DNA from: J095 sp964517605
GTDB taxonomy: Bacteria; Chloroflexota; Anaerolineae; 4572-78; J111
Reading direction: 5' to 3'
Assembly: GCA_964517605.1 (NCBI GenBank)
Contig: CAZFCE010000006.1
Coordinates: 124,001-188,000, forward strand
DNA length: 64,000 bases
Shown: positions 44,237 to 53,697 of the stretch, piece by piece
Numbering within the stretch: the stretch's first letter is position 1
Layout: the number at the start of each line of letters is the position of its first letter
The notes under the pieces: generated by a model
The model's input: only the letters and a program-made list of their open reading frames with translations
Told to the model about the DNA's origin: nothing
Databases searched by the model: none
Program-made: the position numbers and the translations under genes

Positions 44237-47073
44237 TTGGCTAATTCTAATAAGTCTTCAATTTGGCCAATTCCTGGGGTTAACAGCATTGTGCAAATTC
44301 GGGTAACCTGATCAGAGTCAACGTCGTTGAATTTGCACCATGCCCGAACACATGCATTGCCAGCTTTGTCTACAAGGTCAACCTCGATTATTGCCGGGGG
44401 AACGGTTTCGCCACACTCGATCAAATCAAGTAATTTCAGGTCAGTGAATTTGGGTAGTAATTTTCGATTTTTAAGATCGTACAACCCCCAATGATGTTTA
44501 TTTTTATACCGGAGTAAAACATAAACCAGGGTGCGTTCACCGGAATAGGCCAGCGCACTGAGTAAATCGTCGGGTAGGTTTCGGACATCATCCCGACGAT
44601 CATTCAACTTCGCCAGATGTCGAAAAATGGGCGAGACTGGAATCCCCTTGTTTTCCTCTTCAGCTTCCCGGTCAAGTTCAGCATCAAGCGATGCGAAATC
44701 TAACGTCCCCAGTGATTGAATAGCAGGGCCAGCTAACGCCGGCATATCAACCATCTCAGGCTCGGTTTGAGTAGTCAGGGTTGGCATATCTAACAAAGTT
44801 TGGGACTGCCGATACCGGTCAGTTAGATTTTCCCAACGACGAGCCAATCGTGCTGCCTGTTTGCTGTATTTGTCCTGTGGAGTTGGCACAAAAGCGTATA
44901 ATTCTACTGTACGCAGTTGATGCCAAAAACGCAGGACCCGCCCGGCTCTCTGTGCCGGTTCAATAGGTGTCCAAGCCAAATCATAGTTAATGACCACCTG
45001 CGCATCCTGCATATTGACCCCCACACCATAGGCATCGGTTGCCAAAAATATGTCGTAACAGCTATCCTTCGGCTGCCCCCCATTTGCAACTGGAGAAAAA
45101 CCAAACAATAACTCCTCGATTTCACTTTCAGTTTTGGCCTTGTATTGTCCCGGTTTAACCAACTGTATTAAGCCGGCGCTTCGCGCCTTTGGTAATAATA
45201 CTTGTAGTGCGGTTTCCAGATAAGCCACGGTTGCCCAAAACTCCGAAAATACTGCTACTTTCTTGCCGTCTGATAAGAGCTGCGCCAGTAAATCTACCAG
45301 TATCATCAACTTAGAATCAGCATTGAACGACATTTGTTCTAATTGCTCAATAATTTCAGTCAATCGTTCCGTACGCCGCTCCGTATTCCCGGTGAAATCA
45401 AAGGTGTATTGCTGCGCTCGGCGATAGGCATCAACTTCCATTTTAAACTTGACTTTGTATTTGGCCCATCCCTCCCGCTCAATCGATTTACTTAGGACAT
45501 CTCGTAATGCCCAAGGTGAACTACCCCAGGCCAGACGTACCCACTGCTCGATATTGCCCCGGTACATTGGATTATTAGCCGTCGTGGTGAAGTAACCGTG
45601 ATCTAACACAGCGGTGATTGCTTCTTCAAAGGGCAAAGGCGCATTGACCCGGTAAAGCATTACTTGGGGAATATAACGAGGGTGACCATTGTAATCAATA
45701 AAAATACCACCGGTCTCTTCATCAACCTGTCCATAATGCCGGGCCACATAAGGAGTGGTGATAGCTGAACTAACCGGCAATATTTTCAAATCAATCAAAT
45801 GATTAACATCCCAGGCTTTACCATCATCACCTTGCTTAAACAAGGTGTCATTACCCGTAGCGGTATGTGGCAGTAGTTGTAGTTGGCTATTAACATTCTC
45901 TATGCCAGTTGATAATGGAGTACCGGTTAGCAGTAGCGCTTTGGCCCCACTACGTTTAATTGCCGGTACCAGACGTTGAAAGGCCCGTCGTGTGACCTTA
46001 ACTATCCGGCCATCCTGCCAGACTTCCTGTTTTTCTTTGCGAAAGATGTGACTTTCGTCTATGACGATGAGCCATTGATCATCCATCATTTCCAGAATAC
46101 CGGCCAAATCACGCCAGTGACGATTCTTCTTGATATTAGCTGCGTCAAGAGCTGCGGGGTTGAAAAATCGGCAATAAATACCGGTCGGAGCCAGATGGTC
46201 AAGCCAATTCTGTCGGACAGCTTTTGGGCCAATGACCAGAACATTATTGATAACTTCAGCCTCTTTAAGGCGAAGGGCAATATCACTGGCAATTACAGTT
46301 TTGCCCAGGCCGGTTGAAGCAATGATCATTGCCCCTCGATGCTCCTCGATCTGACGTAAGGCCCGGGCGATGACATCGGTTTGAAACCCTACTGGTTTCC
46401 GGTATGTAGCTCGTTGGAGTTTTGGTTCTTCTAAATCACGGAGGGCGTTTAAGGTTTTGAGATAGATGTCCCACGGACGAGCCATCCTCAACCACCGCTT
46501 CAATACATCCAGTAACATCTCAGTAATGTCCAGGCATTGTGGAGATTCGAAGTGTCCTTCGTACCAAATGATGTAATCAGAGATGTGTTTTGGGATGACA
46601 ACGGTATATCCGGCCTCAATTGCCTCAATCAATCCACGCCCTGAGATATTGGCTGACCCCACCAGTGCTACATTGTCGTCAACGATGTAAAGTTTGGCGT
46701 GATGATCGAGGGCATGAGCATCAATGATCCGAAATTGACCACCTTCCATCTTATTGACTAATTCCTGTACCGCCGCCCATCTGTCTTCGTCAATACCAGT
46801 GCTTAGGTCGTTCAGGATTTCCTTGATAAGCACCCGTTTGACTCTATCTTCTCCGGGTTCGTTGACCCCGACCAGAATGTATAGCTTTTTGTCCGCAGCA
46901 GAGGCTCGAATTAAGTTGTAACCCCGTATAGTAAAAAAACCGACAGCAATACGAATGGTAGCCCTGGCTTGTTTGAAATGGTGGCGAATTACTTTTAAGG
47001 CCACCTTTCTGTCAAACCAGTGAGTAGGGATTTCTTCTGTGGGTTGTAGTGGGTTTAGGCTCTTGTTTGACAT
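44233..47073 (-). CDS. PLD-nuclease/SNF2-type helicase fusion (defence)
   Basis: A 946-aa protein with an N-terminal phospholipase-D-like nuclease half-domain: H125-x-K127-x4-D132, followed by NVALVGSANISG. Next is a superfamily 2 helicase core: Walker A ASTGLGKT near 252-259, DESH box at 339-342, motif III LLTGTPLSTG, and a C-terminal helicase domain at about 600-760 (TDAYGVGVNMQDAQVVINYD, QRAGRVLRFWH). A C-terminal domain of about 150 residues is unassigned. PLD nucleases cut DNA as dimers of such half-domains, so this is the best nuclease candidate of the methylase cassette. It is fourth in the minus-strand order and is separated from the DUF499 gene by a methylase remnant. It resembles helicases found with DUF1156/DUF499 genes elsewhere. 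Confidence 0.85.
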   Translation of the reverse strand: MSNKSLNPLQPTEEIPTHWFDRKVALKVIRHHFKQARATIRIAVGFFTIRGYNLIRASAADKKLYILVGVNEPGEDRVKRVLIKEILNDLSTGIDEDRWAAVQELVNKMEGGQFRIIDAHALDHHAKLYIVDDNVALVGSANISGRGLIEAIEAGYTVVIPKHISDYIIWYEGHFESPQCLDITEMLLDVLKRWLRMARPWDIYLKTLNALRDLEEPKLQRATYRKPVGFQTDVIARALRQIEEHRGAMIIASTGLGKTVIASDIALRLKEAEVINNVLVIGPKAVRQNWLDHLAPTGIYCRFFNPAALDAANIKKNRHWRDLAGILEMMDDQWLIVIDESHIFRKEKQEVWQDGRIVKVTRRAFQRLVPAIKRSGAKALLLTGTPLSTGIENVNSQLQLLPHTATGNDTLFKQGDDGKAWDVNHLIDLKILPVSSAITTPYVARHYGQVDEETGGIFIDYNGHPRYIPQVMLYRVNAPLPFEEAITAVLDHGYFTTTANNPMYRGNIEQWVRLAWGSSPWALRDVLSKSIEREGWAKYKVKFKMEVDAYRRAQQYTFDFTGNTERRTERLTEIIEQLEQMSFNADSKLMILVDLLAQLLSDGKKVAVFSEFWATVAYLETALQVLLPKARSAGLIQLVKPGQYKAKTESEIEELLFGFSPVANGGQPKDSCYDIFLATDAYGVGVNMQDAQVVINYDLAWTPIEPAQRAGRVLRFWHQLRTVELYAFVPTPQDKYSKQAARLARRWENLTDRYRQSQTLLDMPTLTTQTEPEMVDMPALAGPAIQSLGTLDFASLDAELDREAEEENKGIPVSPIFRHLAKLNDRRDDVRNLPDDLLSALAYSGERTLVYVLLRYKNKHHWGLYDLKNRKLLPKFTDLKLLDLIECGETVPPAIIEVDLVDKAGNACVRAWCKFNDVDSDQVTRICTMLLTPGIGQIEDLLELAK

Positions 47074-47130
47074 TTATGGCCTTAACTTATATCCAAAACG
47101 GAGTATATTTCTCAACGTAGAATGGTACGG

Positions 47131-47346
47131 TCAAACAACCTGCCGCACCTTCAACACCTCATCGCCGAAGTGGTTGATGACCTTGACCGCAATCTTGCCG
47201 GTCGCTGGCGGGTCAAAGGGCAAGCTCTCGGTGCGATACAATGATTGCCATGCGTCTTCGTTGATGTCGGCGTCGAAGGAAAAGCCACAGACCAGCAGTA
47301 GGTCGGCGCTCACGTCCTTGACCGCTTCCGTCGCGGCGACTTTGCC
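47131..47346 (-). pseudogene. C-terminal remnant of a type III-like adenine methyltransferase (Mod)
   Basis: A 71-codon open frame just after the DUF499 stop, with no start codon of its own in the right context. It reads SADLLLVCGFSFDADINEDAW and then SLPFDPPATGKIAVKVINHFGDEVLKV. The last part is the characteristic end of Mod-like site-specific methyltransferases (K-I-A-V-K-V-I-N-H-x-G-D-E-V-L-K-V). In intact relatives the VCGF-like strand and the final block are separated by a longer stretch, so the fragment looks internally deleted as well as truncated. It marks a lost gene between the DUF499 and PLD-helicase genes. Confidence 0.7.
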
Positions 47347-47350
47347 CTAT

Positions 47351-50300
47351 CTACTTCAACTGCCACTCGGCTTTCACCTTCGCCAGTGCCTCATTGAGTT
47401 TCTGCACTGTCTCTGTCGCAGGTTTTGGCCCGGCGGCAGTCAACGTCACCCGCAACTCATAGACCAACTCCGGCGCGGTCATCAACAGTTTTTCAGCCAG
47501 GTTGGCTAACCCCGCGAGTTCAGCGATGTCCAACATTGTCTCGGCCACCAGTGCCGTGTCCGGTTGTCGCACCTGTACGGCCAACGGGTCAGCCGTATGG
47601 TTCAAACCTCGCGCCGGGTCTACTTCGGCCAGCAGTCCTTGCCGAATAGCCAATTGCGCCTGTTCTAAAAAGAGGGCGTCCGGCACCACCTGATTCAGAA
47701 AATAGGTTTCAACGGTTTGTTTAATTTCTTGCAAGGTGGGGGCGGGCCGCCCCAGATATTCGATACCCTTGACCACTATCTCCACCGGCAGTTCAATTTT
47801 CTGGATAAGCCGAAACTCAACTTCCGCTGCCGCTACCGGGGAACAAGGCCACGCGCCCTTGTCCAGTTCAAACAGCCGCAGCCGCAGCGCCTCATTAACC
47901 GCGTCGCACACCAACGTCCAGGGCAGGGTATAGCCGCGTTGGATTTCCAGGCCGCTGACCAATACCGATAACGCCGCTCCGCCATTTTGCCAGGCATCAG
48001 GTTGGGCCTGCGGCGTCAGGTTGGCCGCCGAAATTGCCGTCGGCGCGGGCCAGAGTTCAACCGCGTCGGCCATGTCCAGCAATTCTTCGCGGAAGACACT
48101 GATCCCCAGCGGGACACGGGCCATCAGTTGCCCTCGCTGTACCGCTTGCCGCACGGCCTCATCCACTACCACCTCCGCCGCCAGACGCGGGGCTTGGTTG
48201 CCGTCAAAGTAGGCCCGCAGCGTTCCCAGCGACAAAGACTGGCCGCCGGTAGGCCACAGCCCCGGCAACCGACCAGGGGCCAATAACTCCACATTCAGAT
48301 AACGTAATTCGGCCAGTGGCAACGGCTGCACTTCCAACTCGGTATGGCGCAGAGTGTCACTATCGGGCGCAATGCGCCACCAGGTGCGGGCCGAGCCGTC
48401 GCTGCGTGGCAACCGCAGTACCAGCACCCCGGCCTCCACCCCTCGTTTCAAGGTGTCATACATCGCCTCCGGGCGCAGCAACCGGGGCAGGCGGGGGAAT
48501 TGTCCAAAGGCGGTCATCAGGTCTGACACTCTGCGGGCAATTTGTCCTTCACCCCACAAATTAAGATAACTGCCGGGTAAAATCAGGTCAGGGTCGAGAG
48601 TGGTGGTTAACAACCGCTCTTCCTCGGTCAGCGTAAATTTAATTCGCTCAAAAGGAGTGCCCGGTAAGGCCGGATCGGCCCGCAGGGTTTGGGCCTCAAC
48701 CTGGCCCTGTTCATTGACCGCCGCCAGAATGTTGTACGCACCGACCACCGCCTCCGGCAATCCATTGGTCGATTCCCTCTTTTTTTGTTCCAGTTGTTTT
48801 TTCTGGTTCTCCGTCAGTAATTTCAGCATATCCGGCTGCTCCAGCCGCTGCCAGCCCAGCCAGCGCCGCACTTGTTCCCGCAGCGCCGCCAGCCGCGAGA
48901 CTTCCGGCAGCAGCACCAGCAGGTTATTGCGGTAGATGCGCGAATTGGGCGCGTCGGTTTTCTTGTTGAAATAGTCCTCAACCGCTACCGGCAGTGGTTT
49001 ACCCGGCTCAACCGCGAATTTTGGCCCCAGAATAACATAGCGCAGCGTAGCATCATCGCTCACGGCGCGAAAACTCTCCGGCAGCGTACACACTTCCACG
49101 CCGGAATCGGCGGCGGTCAGATTGCGAACCGCTTTGATACGCTTTTTCAACTCATCCTCAACGTCGGCTTCGCTCAACCAATCCATTGCCTGAAGGTGCA
49201 TACTGGTCAGGTTGGGGTTGATGCCCAACTGCCAGACATCCGGGTTGTCCACCAGAAACCACGAGCGCCCCCGCCACTTACCCAGCCCTTCTTCCTGAGA
49301 GGCGGCATCAATGGCGGGGTGAGCCAGCATCGCCATCAGGTCAGTTTGGGCGGCCCGCTGGCCGGTGGGTTGCGAGTGTAGAAAGGTGGTCAGTACAGCC
49401 TGCTCTAACTCTCGCTGCTTGAGGTGAGGCAGCCCGGCCTGAATCTCCTGCGTTCGCTCTAATTCGCCCATCAGAATCGGTTTCCACTTACCGCCTTCAT
49501 CGCACACCTCAATCAATTCATTGAGCGCCGGGGAAATTCCGTCAACCTGGGTATAGGGCAGTAGTGCGCCAGGGCCAATGACCGGGGCCGGGTCTTTGCC
49601 GTTGCTTTCCCGCAGGGCCGAAGCCAGCAGGCGCAGCGCCCCCCGGGTGCGTTGGAAACGCGCCAGTTGAGTCCATTTCTGGTACAGTACCCCAATCAGG
49701 TCAGGATGGAAGGGGTAACTATCGCGCCAGCGGTTGTAAGCCGTCTGGTCACGTTGGTCGTCGCGCACCGGTAGCCGTTGCATCGCGGCCATGACGCTGT
49801 CAATGGCCGCCTGTCGCTCGGTGGGGCCAGCCACGCTTTCAAACAGCCGCCGCCGCAGTACCTCGGCTACGTCATCGCTGACCACCGGTTCAATCGGCTC
49901 GGCCACGCGCTGAAAAACATCCTGTAGGGCTTCCAGGCATTGTGTGCCGGTGGTGTCACGGGCTTCCACCCTGGAGGCGATTAAGGTAGCCACCATTGCC
50001 GCCCGTTTCACTTTGGTTGCCGCCTGGGTGAGTACCTGGTAGAAATCCTTGATGGCCCCCAGCATCCGGGGATTGTCGTTGACCAGCGCCCGATAGTACC
50101 AGACCGCCTCATCCACCAGCACCAGGCTGCCCAGCCCATCGGCTTGCGGCGCGTTCAGCAGGTCAACCAGAATCGGTTCGGCGGGAACGGTGAAATCGTC
50201 ATCGTGGCCTTTCAGCCGGGCGTAGCCCGCATCACCGGCCAACTGATACGCCAGCGCTCCCCACAGGGTTTTGACCCGCCGCTTGTCACCGGTGGGGCCG

Positions 50301-50740
50301 TAGACTTCCAGCCCCTCTTTCACGTCAAACTTGTCACAGGGCAGTAACGCCACCCGCGCCTGGGGCAGTGGCGACAATCCGGCAAAAGCGGCAAACTCGG
50401 CCACTGTGCGCTGCTGGGCAAAATCGCGGCCCCGCTCGGCCAGGTGCAGCAGCGAAATCAGGGTGTGGGTTTTACCGCCACCATAGGTGACTTGCAGCCA
50501 CAAGACCGGCTTGCCCGGCTTGCCGCTCAACCGATTCAGCACTTCGGCGGCCAGGCTTTTCATCTGATAGGTAGGGTAGGTGCGGTCAAAAAAGAGTGCC
50601 GGGTCACGGTACACCGCCGGAGCGGTGCCGGTGCGGGTGTCGTTCAAGTCGGCGGCAAATTCATCCAGCGACAGGCTGCCGCTGCGGACATCTTCACGGA
50701 TTTGACAGAGTTGGTGCCAGGCGGGGGTAGTCATTTGCAT
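47351..50740 (-). CDS. DUF499 ATPase, defence-system type
   Basis: A roughly 1129-aa protein of the DUF499 family, large P-loop ATPases related to BREX BrxC and PglY. Walker A is TYGGGKTHTL near 85-94, with LGSLVLVDEAVWYY as a likely Walker B. The C-terminal half is beta-rich and ends in a helix (AKVKAEWQLK). An AGGAG precedes two ATGs at 50740 and 50734, either of which may be the start. Longer frames run inside the preceding methylase gene. It follows the DUF1156 methylase gene by 41 bp. DUF499 and DUF1156 genes co-occur in many defence islands, where the ATPase is thought to couple modification with DNA restriction. Confidence 0.88.
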   Translation of the reverse strand: MQMTTPAWHQLCQIREDVRSGSLSLDEFAADLNDTRTGTAPAVYRDPALFFDRTYPTYQMKSLAAEVLNRLSGKPGKPVLWLQVTYGGGKTHTLISLLHLAERGRDFAQQRTVAEFAAFAGLSPLPQARVALLPCDKFDVKEGLEVYGPTGDKRRVKTLWGALAYQLAGDAGYARLKGHDDDFTVPAEPILVDLLNAPQADGLGSLVLVDEAVWYYRALVNDNPRMLGAIKDFYQVLTQAATKVKRAAMVATLIASRVEARDTTGTQCLEALQDVFQRVAEPIEPVVSDDVAEVLRRRLFESVAGPTERQAAIDSVMAAMQRLPVRDDQRDQTAYNRWRDSYPFHPDLIGVLYQKWTQLARFQRTRGALRLLASALRESNGKDPAPVIGPGALLPYTQVDGISPALNELIEVCDEGGKWKPILMGELERTQEIQAGLPHLKQRELEQAVLTTFLHSQPTGQRAAQTDLMAMLAHPAIDAASQEEGLGKWRGRSWFLVDNPDVWQLGINPNLTSMHLQAMDWLSEADVEDELKKRIKAVRNLTAADSGVEVCTLPESFRAVSDDATLRYVILGPKFAVEPGKPLPVAVEDYFNKKTDAPNSRIYRNNLLVLLPEVSRLAALREQVRRWLGWQRLEQPDMLKLLTENQKKQLEQKKRESTNGLPEAVVGAYNILAAVNEQGQVEAQTLRADPALPGTPFERIKFTLTEEERLLTTTLDPDLILPGSYLNLWGEGQIARRVSDLMTAFGQFPRLPRLLRPEAMYDTLKRGVEAGVLVLRLPRSDGSARTWWRIAPDSDTLRHTELEVQPLPLAELRYLNVELLAPGRLPGLWPTGGQSLSLGTLRAYFDGNQAPRLAAEVVVDEAVRQAVQRGQLMARVPLGISVFREELLDMADAVELWPAPTAISAANLTPQAQPDAWQNGGAALSVLVSGLEIQRGYTLPWTLVCDAVNEALRLRLFELDKGAWPCSPVAAAEVEFRLIQKIELPVEIVVKGIEYLGRPAPTLQEIKQTVETYFLNQVVPDALFLEQAQLAIRQGLLAEVDPARGLNHTADPLAVQVRQPDTALVAETMLDIAELAGLANLAEKLLMTAPELVYELRVTLTAAGPKPATETVQKLNEALAKVKAEWQLK

Positions 50741-50781
50741 TGTCTCCTGCATTGTTTGAGCATTGTGAATTAGCGTTGTAG

Positions 50782-53613
50782 TTAAGCATCGGGCAGTGAT
50801 ATTTGGGTTGAGGCAGGCGGCGGCGGGAGTGTTTGCCCCCGGCCCCAGGCGACCACCGCTTCCAGCAGCGCCCGCTCCCGGCTGCCCGGCGCGGCCATTT
50901 CCAGAATGGCCTGGGCAATGGCCCAAAAGAGTTCGTTCTGACGCAGACCGGAGGTAGCGGCGTAATCGTTCACATCTTCCAGCTTGCCGATGGCCCACAG
51001 ATGCAGCAGCCGGTGCAGCAGATCAACCTGGGGCAGCCCGCCGCCGGGGTGAACTTCGCCCAGATCATCGCGGGTGCGCTCATCCCACTTGGTTAGCCGC
51101 ACGTCGCTGCCGCTGCCTTTGGTGATGAAGCCCCGCGCCCCGCGTATCTCGTTGAAGTCGAGGCCGTAACCTTGCGCCAGCATCAGACACTCGCCCACCG
51201 GGGCGTCATCCAGGCCAAAATAAGTACGGTGCATCAGATAGTAACGGGTCCACTCATCCACCCCTTCAGTGGAGCGCCCGCCAAGAATCTGCCCCAGCGC
51301 GAAGTCGGCCACCATCCGCCGCACTTCTTTGAGAAAGTCGCTGACGGTGAAGGTCTGGCCGTCCAGCCGCCGCACTTCGTTGTAGGCCGAGTAGGATTCC
51401 AGGGCCGGGCCGACGGCAGCCCACACAAAGTCCGGGCCGCTGATGCCGATGTCCCAGAAGTAGCGCAGCCGTTCAGTGATGCGTTCCTGCATCGCCCGCT
51501 TGACGGCGGCGTAGCGGCCCACCCCTGCTGCCGCCGGGCGTTTGCGACAGACCAGCCAGATGGAGGAGGAGAGGGCGGCGCTATCCATTGCGCGGGTACG
51601 ATTGCCCATTTCGGTGTCAATGGGCCAGGAGGCGGTGACAATCAGCCCGGCTTTCATCAGCGCGGTGGTCAGGGTTTCCCAGGCATTGGGGTCTTTGTGG
51701 GCAAAGACAATGACCATCCGGCCAGCCGGGGTGAGGGCTTCCCAGGCCCGGCGAAAGGCCAGGGCCATACCGCTTTCGTACTCGGCTTTGCCTTTGCGCC
51801 CGGCTTCGTCGCTTTTGCTTTGTTGTACCAGTTCATCGGTTTTGGTGGTGGTGGGGTTGGCAAATTGAGCCCGATAGTAGTCGCCCACGGTGCGGCGCAG
51901 CCAGACATAGAAAAAGTCGGACAGATCGGCATAAGGAATGGCGTCGTAGTAGGGCGGGTCGGTGATGATGGCGTCCAGAGGTTGCGGGATTGTATCAGTG
52001 GCCGATTGTCGCAGTACCGCCGGGGGAGTATCGACAGCGGCGGTCAGGGCGTGGTCAATGAAGCGCAAGCCCCAGTCAAGCTGCGCCTGATACGCGCCAC
52101 CCACATCGTTACTAAAAGGAAGCTCGACAAAATCCCAAGTTATTGGCAGGGCAAAACGGGCAAATGTATCACGTATTAATTCTCGTGAAATATGCCAGGT
52201 ACAAACCGTAGACCCATATTGAGCCACTTTATCCACCACCACGGCCAAATACCCGGCCACGGCCTCGCTCCACTCTGCCGGATACCCGGCCTCGGTCATT
52301 GCCGCCCGCGCCGCCCGCGTCCACTTCACAAACGTCACCAGCGCCAGTAGTTGGCGGGGGGTGAATAAATCAGCCCAGGTTTTGAAGCCATATATCGGCA
52401 CCGTGAAAGCCCGCCCTGCCCCAGACTTTCCGGCCTCCGGCAGCGGTTCGGTTGGCAGGCCATACGGTATCTGCGCCGATGTATCCGGCAATGCTTCCAC
52501 TGCACTTTGCGCCGCCGCTTCCTCCTCCGGCGTCGGCAGACGATAATCCTTGCCCCAGCCGGCGTCTACTACCACACAGGTCATCCGCGCCCCCATCTTG
52601 CCAGCGTGGCCGCAGCCCTTGATGTAATCCGGGGTCAGGTTGACGCCGCACACCGGGCATTGCGATTTGGCCCCGGACATCGTGCCCTCCGGCACGGCGT
52701 CTTTCGGGCCGGGGACCCAGATTTCAAAGTCAACCCGGTGGTTCTCCGGGTCAGGGATCAAACGCAGCGCCCGCCGCCCGTTGATAACCACCCGGCTGCT
52801 GTTTTTGGTGTGGCTCACTCGCAGAAAATCGGGCCGGGCGCGGTTTTCCGGCGTATCCGGCATTGTTTTTTCTTCTTTGGTCGTCAGCCACAAGGTTTTA
52901 AGCAGCGGCACTTCCGCGCCGCAAGCCGGGTCAGGGCAGGGAACGGTTCGCGCCCACAGGTAGGCTACCGTCGGTTGGTCGTTGACGGTGGGGTAAAAGT
53001 CGGTCAGTTCCGCCCGGGACTTGTCCAGCACCCACTCGCCCCAATAACGTACATGGTCGGCCAGGGTCCCGGCTGGCCCGGTTTCAGCCTCGCTGAACAT
53101 CGCCATTTGCGGCGTTTCCGCCTTCATTCTTCCGGCTTCATCCTTCACCGGCATCGGCCAGGTTTTACCGGCCAACCGCTGCGGAAATTCCAGGGTACAT
53201 TTGAGGATAAACCAGGCCACCGGGTTGTAATCAATGGCGGTTACATCACAGCCCAGGCGCATTGCTTCCAGTGGAATCGCTCCCCCGCCGGCAAACATAT
53301 CCAGCACTCGCGGCGCTCGGCCCCCAAACGCTTCGCGGATTTCCCGGCGGAAGTAATCCAGATTGGGGCCGCTTTCATCGCCCCAGCGGGTGATGCTCTC
53401 GATTCTCTTGTTGAGTTCGTGCCGCCCCTCCTCCGTGCCGGGGTCGGGCAACAGCGCGGCGATAATGGCGGCGCGGCAGGCGGCCAGCGGTCGGCGGGCA
53501 GGCCAGATGTGCAAGGTGCTGATGTGGCCGTGCCGCACGTTTTTCTCGTGTTTGGAGTCCTCTGACACTTTCTTCAGGGGGAAGGATTCTTCAATCAGGC
53601 GTCTATCGGTCAT
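50782..53613 (-). CDS. DUF1156 adenine-specific DNA methyltransferase
   Basis: A 943-aa protein. The DUF1156 N-terminus (SEDSKHEKNVRHGHISTLHIWPARRPLAACR) is split here only for description: its key part is HISTLHIWPARRP at 30-42. The SAM-binding motif I is VLDMFAGGGAIPLEA at 103-117, and the catalytic motif IV is ITDPPYYDAIPYAD near 550, which makes it an N6-adenine methylase by family. Cys-rich pairs between them (CPDPACG, CPVCG) suggest zinc ribbons. NCBI families call such proteins anti-phage-associated. It stands second in a cassette with an upstream SNF2 helicase and a downstream DUF499 ATPase. The site it modifies cannot be read from sequence. Confidence 0.9.
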   Translation of the reverse strand: MTDRRLIEESFPLKKVSEDSKHEKNVRHGHISTLHIWPARRPLAACRAAIIAALLPDPGTEEGRHELNKRIESITRWGDESGPNLDYFRREIREAFGGRAPRVLDMFAGGGAIPLEAMRLGCDVTAIDYNPVAWFILKCTLEFPQRLAGKTWPMPVKDEAGRMKAETPQMAMFSEAETGPAGTLADHVRYWGEWVLDKSRAELTDFYPTVNDQPTVAYLWARTVPCPDPACGAEVPLLKTLWLTTKEEKTMPDTPENRARPDFLRVSHTKNSSRVVINGRRALRLIPDPENHRVDFEIWVPGPKDAVPEGTMSGAKSQCPVCGVNLTPDYIKGCGHAGKMGARMTCVVVDAGWGKDYRLPTPEEEAAAQSAVEALPDTSAQIPYGLPTEPLPEAGKSGAGRAFTVPIYGFKTWADLFTPRQLLALVTFVKWTRAARAAMTEAGYPAEWSEAVAGYLAVVVDKVAQYGSTVCTWHISRELIRDTFARFALPITWDFVELPFSNDVGGAYQAQLDWGLRFIDHALTAAVDTPPAVLRQSATDTIPQPLDAIITDPPYYDAIPYADLSDFFYVWLRRTVGDYYRAQFANPTTTKTDELVQQSKSDEAGRKGKAEYESGMALAFRRAWEALTPAGRMVIVFAHKDPNAWETLTTALMKAGLIVTASWPIDTEMGNRTRAMDSAALSSSIWLVCRKRPAAAGVGRYAAVKRAMQERITERLRYFWDIGISGPDFVWAAVGPALESYSAYNEVRRLDGQTFTVSDFLKEVRRMVADFALGQILGGRSTEGVDEWTRYYLMHRTYFGLDDAPVGECLMLAQGYGLDFNEIRGARGFITKGSGSDVRLTKWDERTRDDLGEVHPGGGLPQVDLLHRLLHLWAIGKLEDVNDYAATSGLRQNELFWAIAQAILEMAAPGSRERALLEAVVAWGRGQTLPPPPASTQISLPDA

Positions 53614-53644
53614 TGTTTCATCGTCTTTTCTTACGGCTGAAAAT

Positions 53645-53696
53645 GGACAGGATTTACAAGATTATGTAAATATTCTAATCCTGTTAACCCTGTCTG
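53645..53696. repeat. degenerate CCTGTTAATCCTGT-type intergenic repeat
   Basis: The 84-bp gap between the SNF2 and DUF1156 genes contains GACAGGATT (53646-53654), then an AT-rich stretch, AATCCTGTTA and CCCTGTC. Inverted and tandem copies of ACAGGATT are mixed. Such short ACAGGATT-type repeats are scattered in many bacterial genomes. No function can be assigned. Confidence 0.45.
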
Positions 53697-53697
53697 A

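Noticed and set aside
51172..52179. 335-aa plus-strand frame opposite the DUF1156 gene
   Set aside because: An antisense shadow; the minus strand has clear methylase motifs over the same bases.
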